This document shows positions 46,101 to 57,227 of a DNA stretch of 64,000 nt, one piece after another. The notes under the pieces were generated by a model. The model worked only from the letters and a program-made list of their open reading frames with translations, was not told where the DNA came from and ran no database searches. Within the stretch, counting starts at the first letter, position 1. Every line of letters begins with the position of its first letter. This DNA is from Porphyra umbilicalis (lineage: Eukaryota > Rhodophyta > Bangiophyceae > Bangiales > Bangiaceae), in NCBI GenBank assembly GCA_002049455.2, contig KV918786.1:1-64000 (forward strand), in the 5' to 3' direction. The translations under genes and the position numbers were made by a program.

Positions 46101-47069
46101 ACACTTGAGCCAGCCCTCGTCCTCAACAAAATCGTCAATGTCATCCCGGATCGCGTCCTTGAACGCGTTGGTCGACTTAAAGCTGTCGCGCAGACCAAGA
46201 AATTGGCCGCCGTAGGGCAGCTGGCCGGGCTTGGTGCAGTCCCACACATCGAGCATGTTGAAAAAGCTTTCTTGATCCACCAGCGACAGTCCTGCACCGT
46301 TGCCGCACTCGAGCACAAACCGCTGCACCATGCGCAACCAATACGAGTCGAAATGCCCCGGTCTGCAGCCCTTGCGCTTCTTGATGAGGGGCGCCTTGTA
46401 CTCTCAGTAGTGCAGCTCCTCGTCAAGCTGCTGTACCGCCTCCGAGAGCGTGGCGTAGTCATATTTCGTGGCCGTCGGTATCAAGCGGTCCTTGACCTGC
46501 TTTGCCCGCTTGCGCGCCTGCCCGCCGTCTCCGTCGGCCCGCAACTTGCGCGTCATCTCAATGATTTGATCCATCCCAGCGACCGTGTCGGCGATTGCCG
46601 ACTCGCCGAAGGTGAACTTGTTGGTGGAGGGCGGCGCCACGGTGTTGGCAGCCGTGCCCCCGTCCGGCGTCAGAGCAGCTGCAGGTGGCACACCGCCGCC
46701 ACTCGGAGCCAAACCACCGAGCGGTCCCGCCTCATCGCCGCCATTCGCTTCGGCTTGGGCTCCACCAAGTGCTGGCGGAGGCGGCGCGGGGGGCGACGAC
46801 GCGGGGGGTGGTGACGGCGAGTTGGAGAGCAGAAGTGACGATGGCGGGGGCGGCGGCAGTGGGGGGGCGCTTCCGGCGCCGGGACAGCCGCCCCAACCGG
46901 CGCCATGATCAGCAGCCGGTGTGCCGATCTTCGACTGCCAGCTTCTCGGCTGCCACGCAACCGTCTTGTGCTTGGCGAGCCTGTGCCACGTGAGTCCCGC
47001 ATTCTTGGAGAAGCATGTGCCGCATATGAGACAGACCAGATTCTTGGGGGTGGGGGGCGCGTCCGTCAT
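43123..47069 (-). pseudogene. Plavaka-type transposase (CACTA superfamily), 7 in-frame stops
   Basis: The start at 47069 (MTDAPPTPKN) leads into a C2H2 finger (CLICGTCF...WHRLAKH). A Pro-rich linker follows, then YPLRVRIINADTTDEEW, YICDCPEEKATRCLKG and PRPCSRC, matching the Plavaka core. Near the C-terminus are KVHKLLRHILAAIRLHGN and STNEAGHKTDKRFYGRTNKA, the family's late helix. Proposed exons are 47069-45836, 45649-45069, 44894-44738 and 44658-43123; introns have GTACGT, GTACGT and GTATGA donors and keep phase. Stops inside otherwise continuous frame are TGA 46404, 45933, 45183, 44829 and 43489, TAA 45573, TAG 43834 (lowest base given). One frame change lies in a G6 run (44086-44091). The family call is from motif memory; an active copy elsewhere would settle the exon joins. 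Confidence 0.65.
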
Positions 47070-48204
47070 GGCTGACCTGCAGCAAGTAGAAGATCCGCGA
47101 AGTGAGGCCACCAGCTACAAGGGCCGAAGTAGCGGAGAGCCGTAGCGACAAGCACGGAAGAGGAGTGACGCAAGGAGAGCGTAACGAGATGGGGAGCGGC
47201 TGCCATAATTGGGTAAGGAGGAGAGGTGCGGGAGTATTGGGGCATCACGGGGACGGAGAGCGACCCGCAGAGTACAGGACAGACGGTCAAGGTTAGCGGA
47301 GGGCCATTTGCGGCGTCGGGCGACCGACTTATACCGGCTGTGGACTCGGGCGCCGACTCTATTCACCATCGGGCAGCTGTGCAGTTAGCCCACTATCGGG
47401 AGGGCAGTGTGACAGCAGCCCAGGGACAGCACAAAGCCAAGCAGGCGCCGTCGGTTACCCGACAATGGTCATCCACATAAGGCTGCCCCAGCACCCCCTC
47501 CTCACCAGGATGGCAGCTGCTGGGCCCGAGTGCGTCGGCTGTGACGACTAGAGAGCCGATTCAAATCTACCGGGTGTGCTCAAAGGGAGCGGCCGAGCGG
47601 GCCGCGCGATTGTCTGCCCGCTGAGAGCTGCTGCCGGTACGTTACGAGTGCTATGATGGGCGGCAGGGAATCCAGGTGGGCCGACAAGGGCGCACCGTGC
47701 TTCGTCTTCCCTTCTGTGCCATCCACACCGCCGTGTGGGGTTAGGTATAGGTTCGAGCGACTCGATTCCCGGTAGCTCCCGACCATGGCCGTAACTGCTC
47801 CGCCTTGGCTGCGCAACCGACGCGCATCTAGGGCAGCCGGCGTTGAAGCCGCTTGACGTCCCTACTGATGGGTCCTCGAAGCATGGCTGTAGGTCACGCT
47901 GCCGCTCGTTTAGCCACTGCGGGAAGCTGACCAAGGCCTTGCGTGCTGCGGTGAGCTGCACCTCTTGTTTTTATTGCGCGCTACTGGTCCCTTCCCGCGT
48001 TCAAACACTTGGCGCTCGTTTGCTTCTTTCGCGCTCACGCACGCGCGTGCTAGCAACCTCGAGGTGTCCGCAGCCGAGGGAACGCTCAGTGCGGGGCCAT
48101 CCGCATTACATTGGGCTTTGCAGGGCGGTGCGTGCTCCACCGCGGGCACGGTAGCACTCCCGGCATGGTGGACTGCTTGGGCGGCCGATCTGAAGAATTT
48201 TTAC
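47070..48204. promoter_or_regulatory. Shared 5' region of the divergent transposon genes
   Basis: About 1.1 kb between the two outward-reading frames. A motif-free minus frame (47548-47961) is open here. No promoter element can be pointed to with confidence; the role follows from position only. Confidence 0.35.
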
Positions 48205-51200
48205 ATGGGCAGCAGCAGTGAGAGAAGGATCATGTCAGTCTTGCAGATCGGCCATTGCCTGCCCACCGCTCCTTTGGCGAGTCCTCCTGCCCCGCTCCAC
48301 TTTCTGCCCCCACCCCCACCATTCACCGTCGCTGCGCGCTCTCCACTACTCCCTCTGGGTTTCCCCCCTCTGCCGGCCGCCAACAACATAGCGGGCACCC
48401 GCTTCATTGCGCCATCAGGCGCAGACCGCGACAACAAGGATGCCCTCCGCGCCTACGCCTCTGCGGTGGTCAGCTCCTTGCCGTCGGCCCATGCGCCTAT
48501 TGTCGGTCATGCTGCTGTCGGCTCCGCCCCTCTGCCTTACAACTACGGCGGCCCCGCTTACTACCCTCAAGATGCAGGCTCTTGCGCGCTGCCCAGTCCG
48601 GCGGCCGAGGCTCTTTCGGCTGCCAAGTCGAGGGCGGCTGCCCTGACCGTTCTCATGGGAGAGGAGGAGACGCTTGTTCCAGCAGAGTCGAATGCTGCTG
48701 GGGAGTGGCCCGTCAACGTGGCGGGGGCGGCTGTCGGCCGCATTACACCCGGCCCCATCGTGCACTTGACGGTGCAACAGGTGGCGCGGGCGGCGGTAGC
48801 CGTTCACCCCGCCGTGGAGGACAAGCGCGCGGATATCTAGCAGCGCGCTGGGCTTCAGAAGCCGTCGCGGCGCCCAGACGCAGGCATCCCACGCCGACCT
48901 GCCCCACGCCGCCGCACCAAGCTTGCTGCTCCGTCGCTGTCCTTCGTGCCCGGTCTTGGCTGCGGTACAGCTGCCTCCGGCAGGTCGGCGGCCGGGAAGC
49001 AGACAGATAGCGCTCGGGGCGGCGCGCCTGTCGCTGCATCTTCGGCGCATCGTGGCGCGGGGGTGAGTCAGGGTGCGTCGGATGCGGTAGGACTCGCTGC
49101 CTCGACGGCCGCTGTATCCCCGCTCCGGTCGCTGGGGTTGGCCGTGATGGACACGGAAAGCGCGATGGAGGGAGTTCTGGCGCTTTCGGGCGGCGCCGGC
49201 AGACCCTGGGCAGGTGCGTCCGGCTCGTGCGACGAGCTGTGCATGCGGGACCAATCGATCGGGGCGCTGGCCAAACACGTGCGCCAGAACTCTCTCTCTG
49301 GTGAGAAGACGAAGTCTCTCCCCGAGAACTAGACCGACAAGAAAGCCGCAAGTGTCGCGGTTTCCGTCGGTGCTTCCGCAGATCTGGTCACGGCCAAGCG
49401 CTTCAAGGGCTCACACACTGGGAAGCCACTTAGCTGGTCTGCTGGGCGGCAGCCCACTTGCGATGAGCAAGCGGCGCTCTTGGCTGCCGCTGCAGTGCTT
49501 AAGGCGCCGCCCTCGTCACCTGTGGAGTCTCTTCCCCCGATGGTTCAGACAAGCATCGATGTCGCTGCTAAGCTGACAAAGATGCGCATCGACGGCATGG
49601 TCAACTTGGTGAGGGTACGTTCGAAGCTGACGCCGATCTTCAAGAAGATCATCGGCTCGGCTATGAGCAAGTTCGACGTACTGCCGTCGTAATCCAAGAA
49701 GCAGCAAATCATCATCGACACGATCATGGGGCTCACGGGCAAGACGGCGCCTGAGGCCGTTGAGTGGCTGTCAAAGAAAGTCTTCCGCCCAGCAAAGACG
49801 CAGAAAGACGGCACCGCCAAGAAGCGCAAGCGCGGAGACGCGGGCGAGGCGAACGTGAAGATCAACCACTTGGTCAAGCTCGTCCGCGCATCCGGCCCCT
49901 TGAACCAGATCCTCTCCCATGCCGTTGCCTACTTTAAGGGCATGGTGTTTAATACCTGGCGCTCTGTCGTTGTGAAAGTACCGGCGAAGCAACTGCAAGC
50001 CGAGACGGCAGGTGGCTGAAAGGAGAACTTGCTTTTATACCAGTTACCTATTGGGCGTCAAGGCATCATTGCGGAAGTAGCCAACGGATTCAAGTACCTC
50101 GGTGCTGGGCACCGCGTGCGACCTGCCGTCTCCTTAGGTGGCGAGGAGCTGACGGACATGTGCCTCGGTCACTTTAGCCTTGGTGCTCTAGTTGTCCACG
50201 AGGCGCTTATTAACATCCACGCTGGTGCGTCTCACGGCTCCAGCGGTCCCTACATTTACCGCTACCAGAGCTGGGTCAACATGGTGATTGTGCGCGACGG
50301 CTTCCTGCCCAAGGACAACGCAGCCGACCGGGGCTTTATCGTAGTGGACGGTGCGGATCCACTCCGGGCCGTTTTTAAAGCTGAGTTCGTGCCGTTTTCG
50401 GTCGATGATGACATGGGCCTTGCCACCAACTCGGAGGTGAGCGGCGTAGCGGGCCTACCTGGGCACCATGGAGCAGCTGCAGCAGACGTGCCGGATGCAG
50501 CAGCGTCGGAGGCGCCCGATGCGGGGGCGGTGGCGGCTTCCGTGCCGGGGGCGGTGGAGTCAACGATGGCGGCATCTGTGGCGGCTCCCACGGCGGCGCC
50601 CGCGGCAGCGACCGCGGTGGCGACTACGGCAGCGGTGACATCGGCAGCCTCGGCGGCGCCGGTGGCGGAGGCGGTGGCGGCGCCCTTGGCGGCGGCCGCG
50701 TCTGCACCCATGTCGGTGGAGGTGGCGGAGCGCGTGGAGGTTCCTGTAGCGGCGGCGGTGGCGGCGCGCGTGGCGGCGGCCGCGGCTGCACCCGCCGCCG
50801 GGGAGGTGGCGGCGAGTGCGGCGGCGGCCGCGGCGCCCCTCGTGCCGGAGCAGGTGGCGGCGCCCATGACGTCGGCCGTGTCTGCACGCATGGCGGAGGA
50901 GGTGGCGGCGCGCGTGGGGGTGCCCGTAGCGGCTGCAGTGGGGGCGCCTGCTGCAGCGCCTGTTGCGCCTGCGGTGGGGGTGTTTGCGCCGCCGCCCGTC
51001 ACAACGGTGGCGGGGACGCCATCTGAGGTGATGGTGGGGGCGTCGAGCATGACAATGGTTGGGGCGCCCGCCGTGGCTATGATGGGGGTACCGGTAGCGG
51101 CTGTGCATACGGCACCCGTAGCCAACTCGGTGGCGCGGCGGGGGCAGCCAGCCGCTATTCTTTCCACCGCTCACGCTCAGGTAGCCGCCCTGCTTGATGG

Positions 51201-51231
51201 TGCCGATTCTGAGGACGATGGTCTTCTCTGA
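48205..51231 (+). pseudogene. Transposon-borne ORF of unknown function, 4 in-frame stops
   Basis: From the ATG at 48205 (MGSSSERRIMSVLQ) to TGA at 51229 one frame is continuous except for TAG 48838-48840, TAG 49330-49332, TAA 49690-49692 and TGA 50017-50019. Sequence on both sides of each stop is plainly coding. No frameshift occurs over 3 kb. The middle part has Lys-rich amphipathic helices (KLTPIFKKIIGSAMSKFD; PAKTQKDGTAKKRKRGD, nuclear-signal-like) and a globular stretch (GFKYLGAGHRVRPAVSLGG; WVNMVIVRDGFLPKD). The last 240 residues are a degenerate Ala/Val/Pro repeat. The frame is open about 240 bases further upstream without an ATG. No family is recognised. Partner-protein role is inferred from position beside the transposase. 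Confidence 0.6.
50455..51165 (+). repeat. Ala/Val-rich degenerate coding repeat
   Basis: Loose repeats of GTGGCGGCG- and GCGCCC-type triplets encode blocks like VAAPMTSAVSARMAEEV and VGVPVAAAVGAPAAAP. The composition also opens long frames on the opposite strand (50262-51167 and 50560-51459), judged non-coding. Confidence 0.7.
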
Positions 51232-53415
51232 GAATTCGGTGAACAGCGGATCGCGGGGGCACAGCTGGGGGGATGCGGCTTTCCTCGACATGAAGTGGCC
51301 AGCGGGATTACACTGAACGCGGTAGGTGCGGCGGACGAGGGGGCGCGCGGGGCTGGGCAGACGCGACCGGGAGGGGTAGGTGTGGTGGCGCGCCGCGGGG
51401 CGCCGAGGGTGCAGCTGCACGCGTCGGTCACATGGGCACCGGGGCTGCGGTATGTGCACCGAGCTGAGATGCTCTGATATGCGCGTTGGGCGTGCCGCTT
51501 TGGGGCTGCGCGTCGGAGCCGTCGTGGAGGGGCGGGCTGCGGCGCGGCCGGGCGGGAGAGCGTCCAGTAGGGGCGCCTGCGATTGTGTGTTTGTTCTTTG
51601 GCCGCCTATCGGTCATTACGGTAGTCTTTGTTGTGCGACGCGCCTGCGAGTCATCAAGAACAAGCTTCACTCGCGCACAGTCCGGCGTAGCACCCCGTAC
51701 GCTTGCTGTGAGCGCCCGAAGAAGCAGAGAAGCGCAGCTAGCGGGCGCCCAGGGGCGCGCCGTGTCGCTGCTGCACGCGATCCGCCTAGCAACCTGCGGA
51801 GCAAATTCGCACAGAACGGGCTAGATGCAGATTCTCTTCGAGAAGTTCGATTTCTGTGCCGTCATCGCATTTCGCCCAATTTTAAGGGCAGCTCATCGCG
51901 GACTCCCGAGGCGGAAAAGTCTGTCCACGCCGGATTGCCCGAAGATCCCGCATCGCCGTTGGCCCCGATTGCCATCGCCTAGCGCCACGCGATGGAGTTT
52001 GCATCCAACGGAGACGATCCTTCTTGAATGCGCGGGGCGTGGGGCAGCAAAATCACTAGGCGATGCACCTTACTGACGATGCAAACAAGCTCTGTAACTG
52101 GTACACCAATGCGCCGTACTGGATGCAAGGACATCATGTCTCAAGACCAATGGCTGAAGAACGGCAGGCACAACGGCCCACCAGGAGGAGACCGAGCGCG
52201 CAGCAACAGAGCATCATCAAGGCTCTACCACCGATGGGGTCAACCGCACCACCGATTTCTTGAGATGATATGAACATCTGATCATGCGCCCCCCTCACTT
52301 ATAAATGACCCTCACGCATCACCATGTGCTGTCCGGTCGTTGGGAGGTGAAGTGAGCCAGGGGCCTCTCGACGCCCGAGAAGAGGCAGGCGTTGCGTGAT
52401 ACGGCAAAAACCGGCAACAGTCATGCCACGCAGAGGTTCCACGTCAAACAGTGATGGCTTCCCCTCTTCTCCCCACACCAAACCTTGGTCGGGGGAGCCA
52501 GAGGAGATACCGGCGTGCTGTATTTTTCTTGACTTGTGACTGGGGCTGTGGAGAAGTGGCTCGGGGCCATGCGACGCGAAGGGGGCGTCGTCAGCGTGTC
52601 AAGACAGCGGGGTTTCATTGTTGCGGCGGGGGACAATCAGTATACAAAGAGCCCCGCGCGTCGCAGCCAGAACCGCGTCCGCGCGAAAAGAGTCACCGAG
52701 CTGTGTAAAGTGCGTTCCGGCAATGCAGCGGGGCCCGTGGCTCGTCAGGGGCTGCCCCTGACACCTGAGGGGCGGTCCCTCGGAGGTGATGGCATCGGGC
52801 CACGGTGGCCACGCGGAGGCTCACGGGATTGACAGTGGGAAGAGGCGGATGAGAGCCTCGCCCGGAAGCAGGCGGCGGGCCAATCGGTGTTGCGGGAATG
52901 GCGGATTTCGTCCCGTGCGTCGAGGCAAACGCGCAACGTAGGGGTACGGTTCTGGCCGATGGGCGAGTAACCACAAGAGGGTCACGCTCAGACCTATGCT
53001 TGTGTATGGCTGTAAATACGCGATCGGGCGAGGACCCAGTAGCTGCTACCAGTTAATCCAATGGCGTTTTGGCCCTCTGCTATCACCAGCATACCCACTC
53101 ATCGCGTATGCAGCAGCTAGGCTGCTACGCTGCGGGTGCCATGGCGAGCGCAGCCGCCATGCACCAATCCCAGGATTGTATTCGGCTGGTCCGCCGTTGG
53201 CGGTCGCAACGTTGGGCAGTTGGGATCCGTCATGAAGCTTCACCGCGCTCCCGTCGGCGCTAGATTCCACAGCTGTGCACAGCGCCAGCGCACAGTAGGG
53301 GTACTGGTGACAGTATGATACGGGGCTGTCGCCCCTCGGCAGCGAGCGCAACTCAGCGGCTGGTGAAACCCCACAACGGATGACCCTCCCGCCAACAAGT
53401 CGACCTGTGTCTTGG
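51232..53415. other. No recognised gene
   Basis: Motif-free short frames. It should contain the right end of the large transposon, but no terminal repeat was recognised. Confidence 0.4.
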
Positions 53416-53467
53416 CCAATTCATCGTCAGAGGCCCTGGCGGCGGCTTGCTAGCAAAAGAGTATAAG
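53416..53467 (+). promoter_or_regulatory. CCAAT and TATA-like boxes of the cysteine-rich protein gene
   Basis: CCAAT at 53416-53420 and TATAAG at 53462-53467, in correct order and about 180 bases upstream of the ATG at 53643. The spacing is plausible for a transcription start near 53495. No experimental evidence. Confidence 0.4.
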
Positions 53468-53642
53468 AGCCACCGCACGGGCTCGCCCCCACCGGCAGCA
53501 GGAGTAGCCATCCCCACAGACATTCTCAGCCCACCGTCGGACGCGGCTTTCGCTCCCACCTCTCCGAGCTCCGGCCTTGCGCAAGGTCCGCCACCCTTCC
53601 CCACCTACCTCTTTCTCTGGTGTCTGCGACCCCTGCCACACG

Positions 53643-54041
53643 ATGGCCGCCACCAAGTTTCTGGCACTGCTGCTGACCTTCGTAGCCCTGCTCTCTGTCG
53701 TCGCCGCTACGGACGTCCCGCCTGAGCTCGAGGAGGAGCCGGTCATTGGGACCTCCCGCGTCGACGCCGCCCCCGGCCTGGCTGACATCACCGCTGTCCA
53801 TTGGGGGCGCTGCAGCTCCTACTTCAGGTGCGGCCGGAAGTTGATTTTCCCCAAGGTCAAGGCTACGTACAAGTGCTACTTCCGCACGGCTGCCTCGGCG
53901 TTGCCTGCGAAGGGCCCGAAACGGTGCGGCCGGTTTCCGTACAACTGCAAGAACGCGCACTGCAAGGGCTGGAAGGTGTGCACGTGCACCAAGTGCTTCC
54001 GCGCCCGTACCCGCGTGCCGCAGTGGTGCGAGCACCCGTGA
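53643..54041 (+). CDS. Small secreted protein with ten cysteines
   Basis: An intact 132-residue frame with ATG at 53643 in a CACACG-ATG-GCC context. Residues 1-22 (MAATKFLALLLTFVALLSVV then AA) form a clear signal peptide. An acidic propeptide-like stretch (DVPPELEEEP) follows. The mature part is basic and holds ten cysteines, in order CSSYFRC, YKCYF, KRCGRF, NCKNAHC, VCTCTKC and WCEHP, enough for five disulfides. No known toxin, defensin or adhesion pattern is matched. It could be a cell-wall or matrix protein, a pheromone-like ligand or an antimicrobial. CCAAT and TATA-like boxes precede it. Secretion is well supported; function is unknown. Confidence 0.8.
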   Translation: MAATKFLALLLTFVALLSVVAATDVPPELEEEPVIGTSRVDAAPGLADITAVHWGRCSSYFRCGRKLIFPKVKATYKCYFRTAASALPAKGPKRCGRFPYNCKNAHCKGWKVCTCTKCFRARTRVPQWCEHP

Positions 54042-55522
54042 GGTGTTGGAGGAGTGGTCAACCACCTGGCAGGGGGGGTGAATTCCGTGCGTGGACTGGA
54101 GGGCAGCAATAGCTTCGTGACTGTCAATCGGGTCGTGGCGTGAAGCGTCACTGGATCTTTGTGTCCATTGATTGAGGTAGCAGATTGTATTTCACTGTTT
54201 GCCTCTTCTGTGGAGAACGACGATTGTCGTACAACCAGAGTACTTTTTACACAGCCCCAAAACCGGCTGCTCCATCTACCCGCGCTTGGCCAGCCATGCT
54301 GGGTCCGCCAAGAAGTAGGGCCACGGCGAAAGAGAAGTGCCATTGAAGAGTGCGATTCATTGGTTGGGAGAGCGATTCTGCTGGCATGTTGACGAGCTTC
54401 TACGCCCTGATTTCGGCCCGTCCACCATGGGCATGTGGCTGGGCGCGCCGTTCATCAGTCAGGCTTTTTCTTCCGGCCCACGGACAGCCAGCTACCTTGG
54501 CTCAGTTTCGTGGGCAAACAATGGAAACTCGGTCGGGCAGCTTTCACGTCAGCCGTGGAGCCATCAACACGCAGTACATCTGGCAAGAACAGGCCGCTCT
54601 CATTCTAGGTAGACGGATGGGCAGTCTCCGTGCCACAGTGCGGTGAAACAGTTCACGACAGTCGCGGCCACAGCGCCACGGGGTCACACTCACCAAAGGA
54701 GCCCCCTGTGCGTGCTGTGTAGACATCGCTCCCCTCCGTTTATGACTTGCGACCGCATCGTGGTGCTGTCTGGCACATCAACTTCAACGTCTCATCGACC
54801 TTGCCCTTGGCGATGCGGTCAGGCCTCGAGAAACTGTGCGAACCCTGCGCCGCCTGGAAGGTCACGTGAAGTGCTTAATCTACTTGCATCTGCTGCACTG
54901 GTGGTGATGGTCATCACCGCCTCCACCAATCCAGCGCACCATCCCTGAGTCACAGCAGCCAGACACTGCACATGGCGTCGACCAGGAGGGGTTGGTGGGG
55001 TTCACTGCCAGAGGTGAAGGGACAGAGAGCAGCTTTGGTGGGGGCTGGTCACCACCTGTCGCGAGGGCTGGCAGTCGTGCGGCTGCGCACGCCCGTCCCC
55101 AGTGATCGTGATGCTGCGATAGGCGGCTCCACGGCCAAGGGCCTGGAGCAAGACGCGTCACCCCCAATTCCTTGATTGCCAATGGCCGGCGCCGACCACC
55201 CAATCGCGGCAAGGACGCGACCTGATCCCGCCGGGATGAGGCCAATCGCCGCGCTGACGCTGGCGTCGCGAGCGCACCCGTCCGCCTCCGCGCCGCCGCG
55301 GTGCTCCCACCGACAACCCCGCGCCCGTTGGGTGGCCGCCCCCGCGCCGTTTGCCACCATCCACCACGGCCACCTTGGCTGCCGCCTGGACCCCTTCCAC
55401 CTACCCAGTCGCTCCCTTCTGCCCACCTCCGCCGCTTGTTTTCCCGGCCTCTCCCTTTCCCTGCTCGTCCATCCACCGCTTGCTTGATGGGCGGCTTGCC
55501 ACGGAGCCGCCTGGCTTCCGCC
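54042..55522. other. Intergenic, no recognised gene
   Basis: Presumed 3' region of the cysteine-rich gene followed by motif-free frames. The last 36 bases are in frame with the LON-domain gene from an upstream ATG at 55487. Confidence 0.4.
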
Positions 55523-56819
55523 ATGGCCTTCCTCCCACCCCCTTCGGTGTTGGTGCGGTCGTCTGTGCCGCGGCGACGGCCACGGGCGGGCCTATTCCGC
55601 TTGCGGTCGGTACCTGCGTCGGCCGCCGCGGGCCACTGTCGACCGCGCATGACCGCCGGCAGTGATGGCGACGGGGGCGCGCCCCCCCCCCCCCCCCCCC
55701 CCCGATGGAGACGCCAACCCCGCCGCGGGTGGTCCCCCCGACGAGGCGGACCCCCCCCGGCGGCGCGACGGCAGCGCGCCGCTCGGGTCGACGCTGCACC
55801 TCCCCGTCGTCTTTGTGCCGGCGGGCGCCAAACTCACCCCCGGCGCCACCGGCTCCATCACGGTCGTGTATGGGGAGTTGACGCGCCTCCTCTCCTCGGG
55901 CGCCACATCCTTTGCGCAGCTGGTGCCGGCGCCGTCGTCGGCCATTGGCGCCGCCGCCACCAGCTCCCGGGACGAGCGGATGCCGCCACCCCTGGCCATT
56001 GCGGCGGTCGTGACCATCCTCTCCCTCGTCCGCGTCGACCCGACCGGCGCCACGTCGGGCGACGAGGCGGTCGTGACGATGGACGTGCGCTGTACGAGCC
56101 GCGCGCGGCTGCTGTTGTACGACCCCGCGTCCGTGACCGCCTCGTTTGTGTCCCTCACCGACTGGCCGGCGTGGACGCTTGCCGACCGCGCGGCGATTGC
56201 GCACGCCGAGTGGGACGTGTGGACGGCGGTGCAGGGGCTGTCGCGCCTCGCCGGCCGCCTCGACCGCGGGGGGGGGGGGTGGTGCCCCCTGCCGACGGCG
56301 GTGGTGAGGGGGGGGGCGCCAATGGCGCCGGCGGCGCCGGCGGGGACGCTGCCGCTGCCACCCCGGCGGCGCTGCCCCCCCCCACCGCTGCGGGTGCGGC
56401 GGCGCGGTCGGGCCCCGCCACGTCCCCCCTGCCCGCCGAGGTGGCGGTGCGGGTGTGGGCCCCCCCCGCGTACGACCGGGAGCTGTCGGAACCCGAGTGG
56501 GCAGCCACGCCCGTCCCCGTGCGCACCGCGTGGCAGGCGCGGGTGGAAGCGTTTTCGTTTGGCGTCCTCCGCGTGGCGGGCGCGCGGGGGGAGGACGTGG
56601 ACGCGGCCATGGAGCTCACGGACGTGCGGGAGCGGTTGGAGTTGGCGGGGTTGGCCGTCGAGCAGCAGCGGCGGACGATCCTCGCGCGGCTGGCGTTGGA
56701 GGAGGCGCTGGGGGGGGGGGGGGGCGGGGGGAGGAGCGCGCGGATGGGGAGGATGGGGAGGACAAGGGCCAGGGGGGGGGGGGGAGGGGGAGGAGACGCC
56801 GGGCAAGTGGGGCACTTAA
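55523..56819 (+). CDS. LON N-terminal (substrate-binding) domain protein, probably plastid-targeted
   Basis: Proteins with only the LON N-domain recognise unfolded or short substrates and lack the protease part. The start MAFLPPPSVLVRSSVPRRRP looks like a transit peptide; 55487 is an alternative start. After a C run (55681-55702) the frame changes and the domain begins LHLPVVFVPAGAKLTPG, then AAVVTILSLVRVDPTG, VVTMDVRCTSRARLLLYDP and SLTDWPAW. The G run at 56268-56278 changes frame again. The helical end is AFSFGVLRVAGARGEDVDAA and LTDVRERLELAGL, matching the LON alpha-helical subdomain. A Gly-rich G-run tail makes the exact stop uncertain. No AAA or protease domain follows. Confidence 0.7.
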
Positions 56820-57227
56820 CCGCTCGAGTGGGCGGGCAGCACGGGTGGTGTTGGTGGCGACTGCTCGTGTGTGTGTCCTTTGCCGGCCGGCTGTGCCCTT
56901 GGCAGTTTTTATTGCATCGCTTCGCTCCCCACCTGGGGAAGAGGTGATTTCTGGTTACAGGTACATCGCGTTTTTGTGCCATCCCCATCGCACGGTTCCT
57001 GGTTGCTGCCTCCCTCTCCCTGGATAGGGTTGACGCCGGCCTGGCCTCTCCTTATCTGCCACCAGAGAGGCGTATTCATCAAACGGTGGCGGTCATGGCG
57101 GCATGCCGCTCCTTGATGGCCGACCTAGACTGCGAGCACACGGGCCGTCCACGGCACGCTTTCCCATCACCACAAAGGCAGAAGATGCGCCCGACCAACC
57201 ACAGCTGCTTTGACCCCCCCCCCACCC
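56820..57227. other. Short intergenic region between convergent genes
   Basis: 408 bases, nothing recognised. Confidence 0.4.

Larger units (their letters stand above)
43123..51231. mobile_element. Divergent two-gene transposon (minimum extent)
   Basis: A transposase pseudogene on the minus strand and an equally decayed long frame on the plus strand are read outward from a 1.1-kb centre (47070-48204). Similar base composition, codon use and stop-only decay suggest one element inserted and inactivated together. Terminal repeats and target duplications were not found, so the true ends lie outside these coordinates. Confidence 0.5.

Noticed and set aside
43123-51231. Stop-codon reassignment or selenocysteine as the cause of the in-frame stops
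   Set aside because: All three stop codons are used inside the frames and the intact host genes end normally in TGA or TAG. No single reassignment explains this.
43123-51231. A C-to-T mutation bias read from stop identity
   Set aside because: TGA, TAG and TAA each have a C-to-T parent codon by definition, so the stops alone carry no evidence of bias. Copies are needed.
50262-51459. Two ~300-codon frames antisense to the Ala/Val repeat
   Set aside because: Mirror images of GCG/GTG-type triplet repeats; no motif, and the plus-strand frame is continuous with clearly coding sequence.
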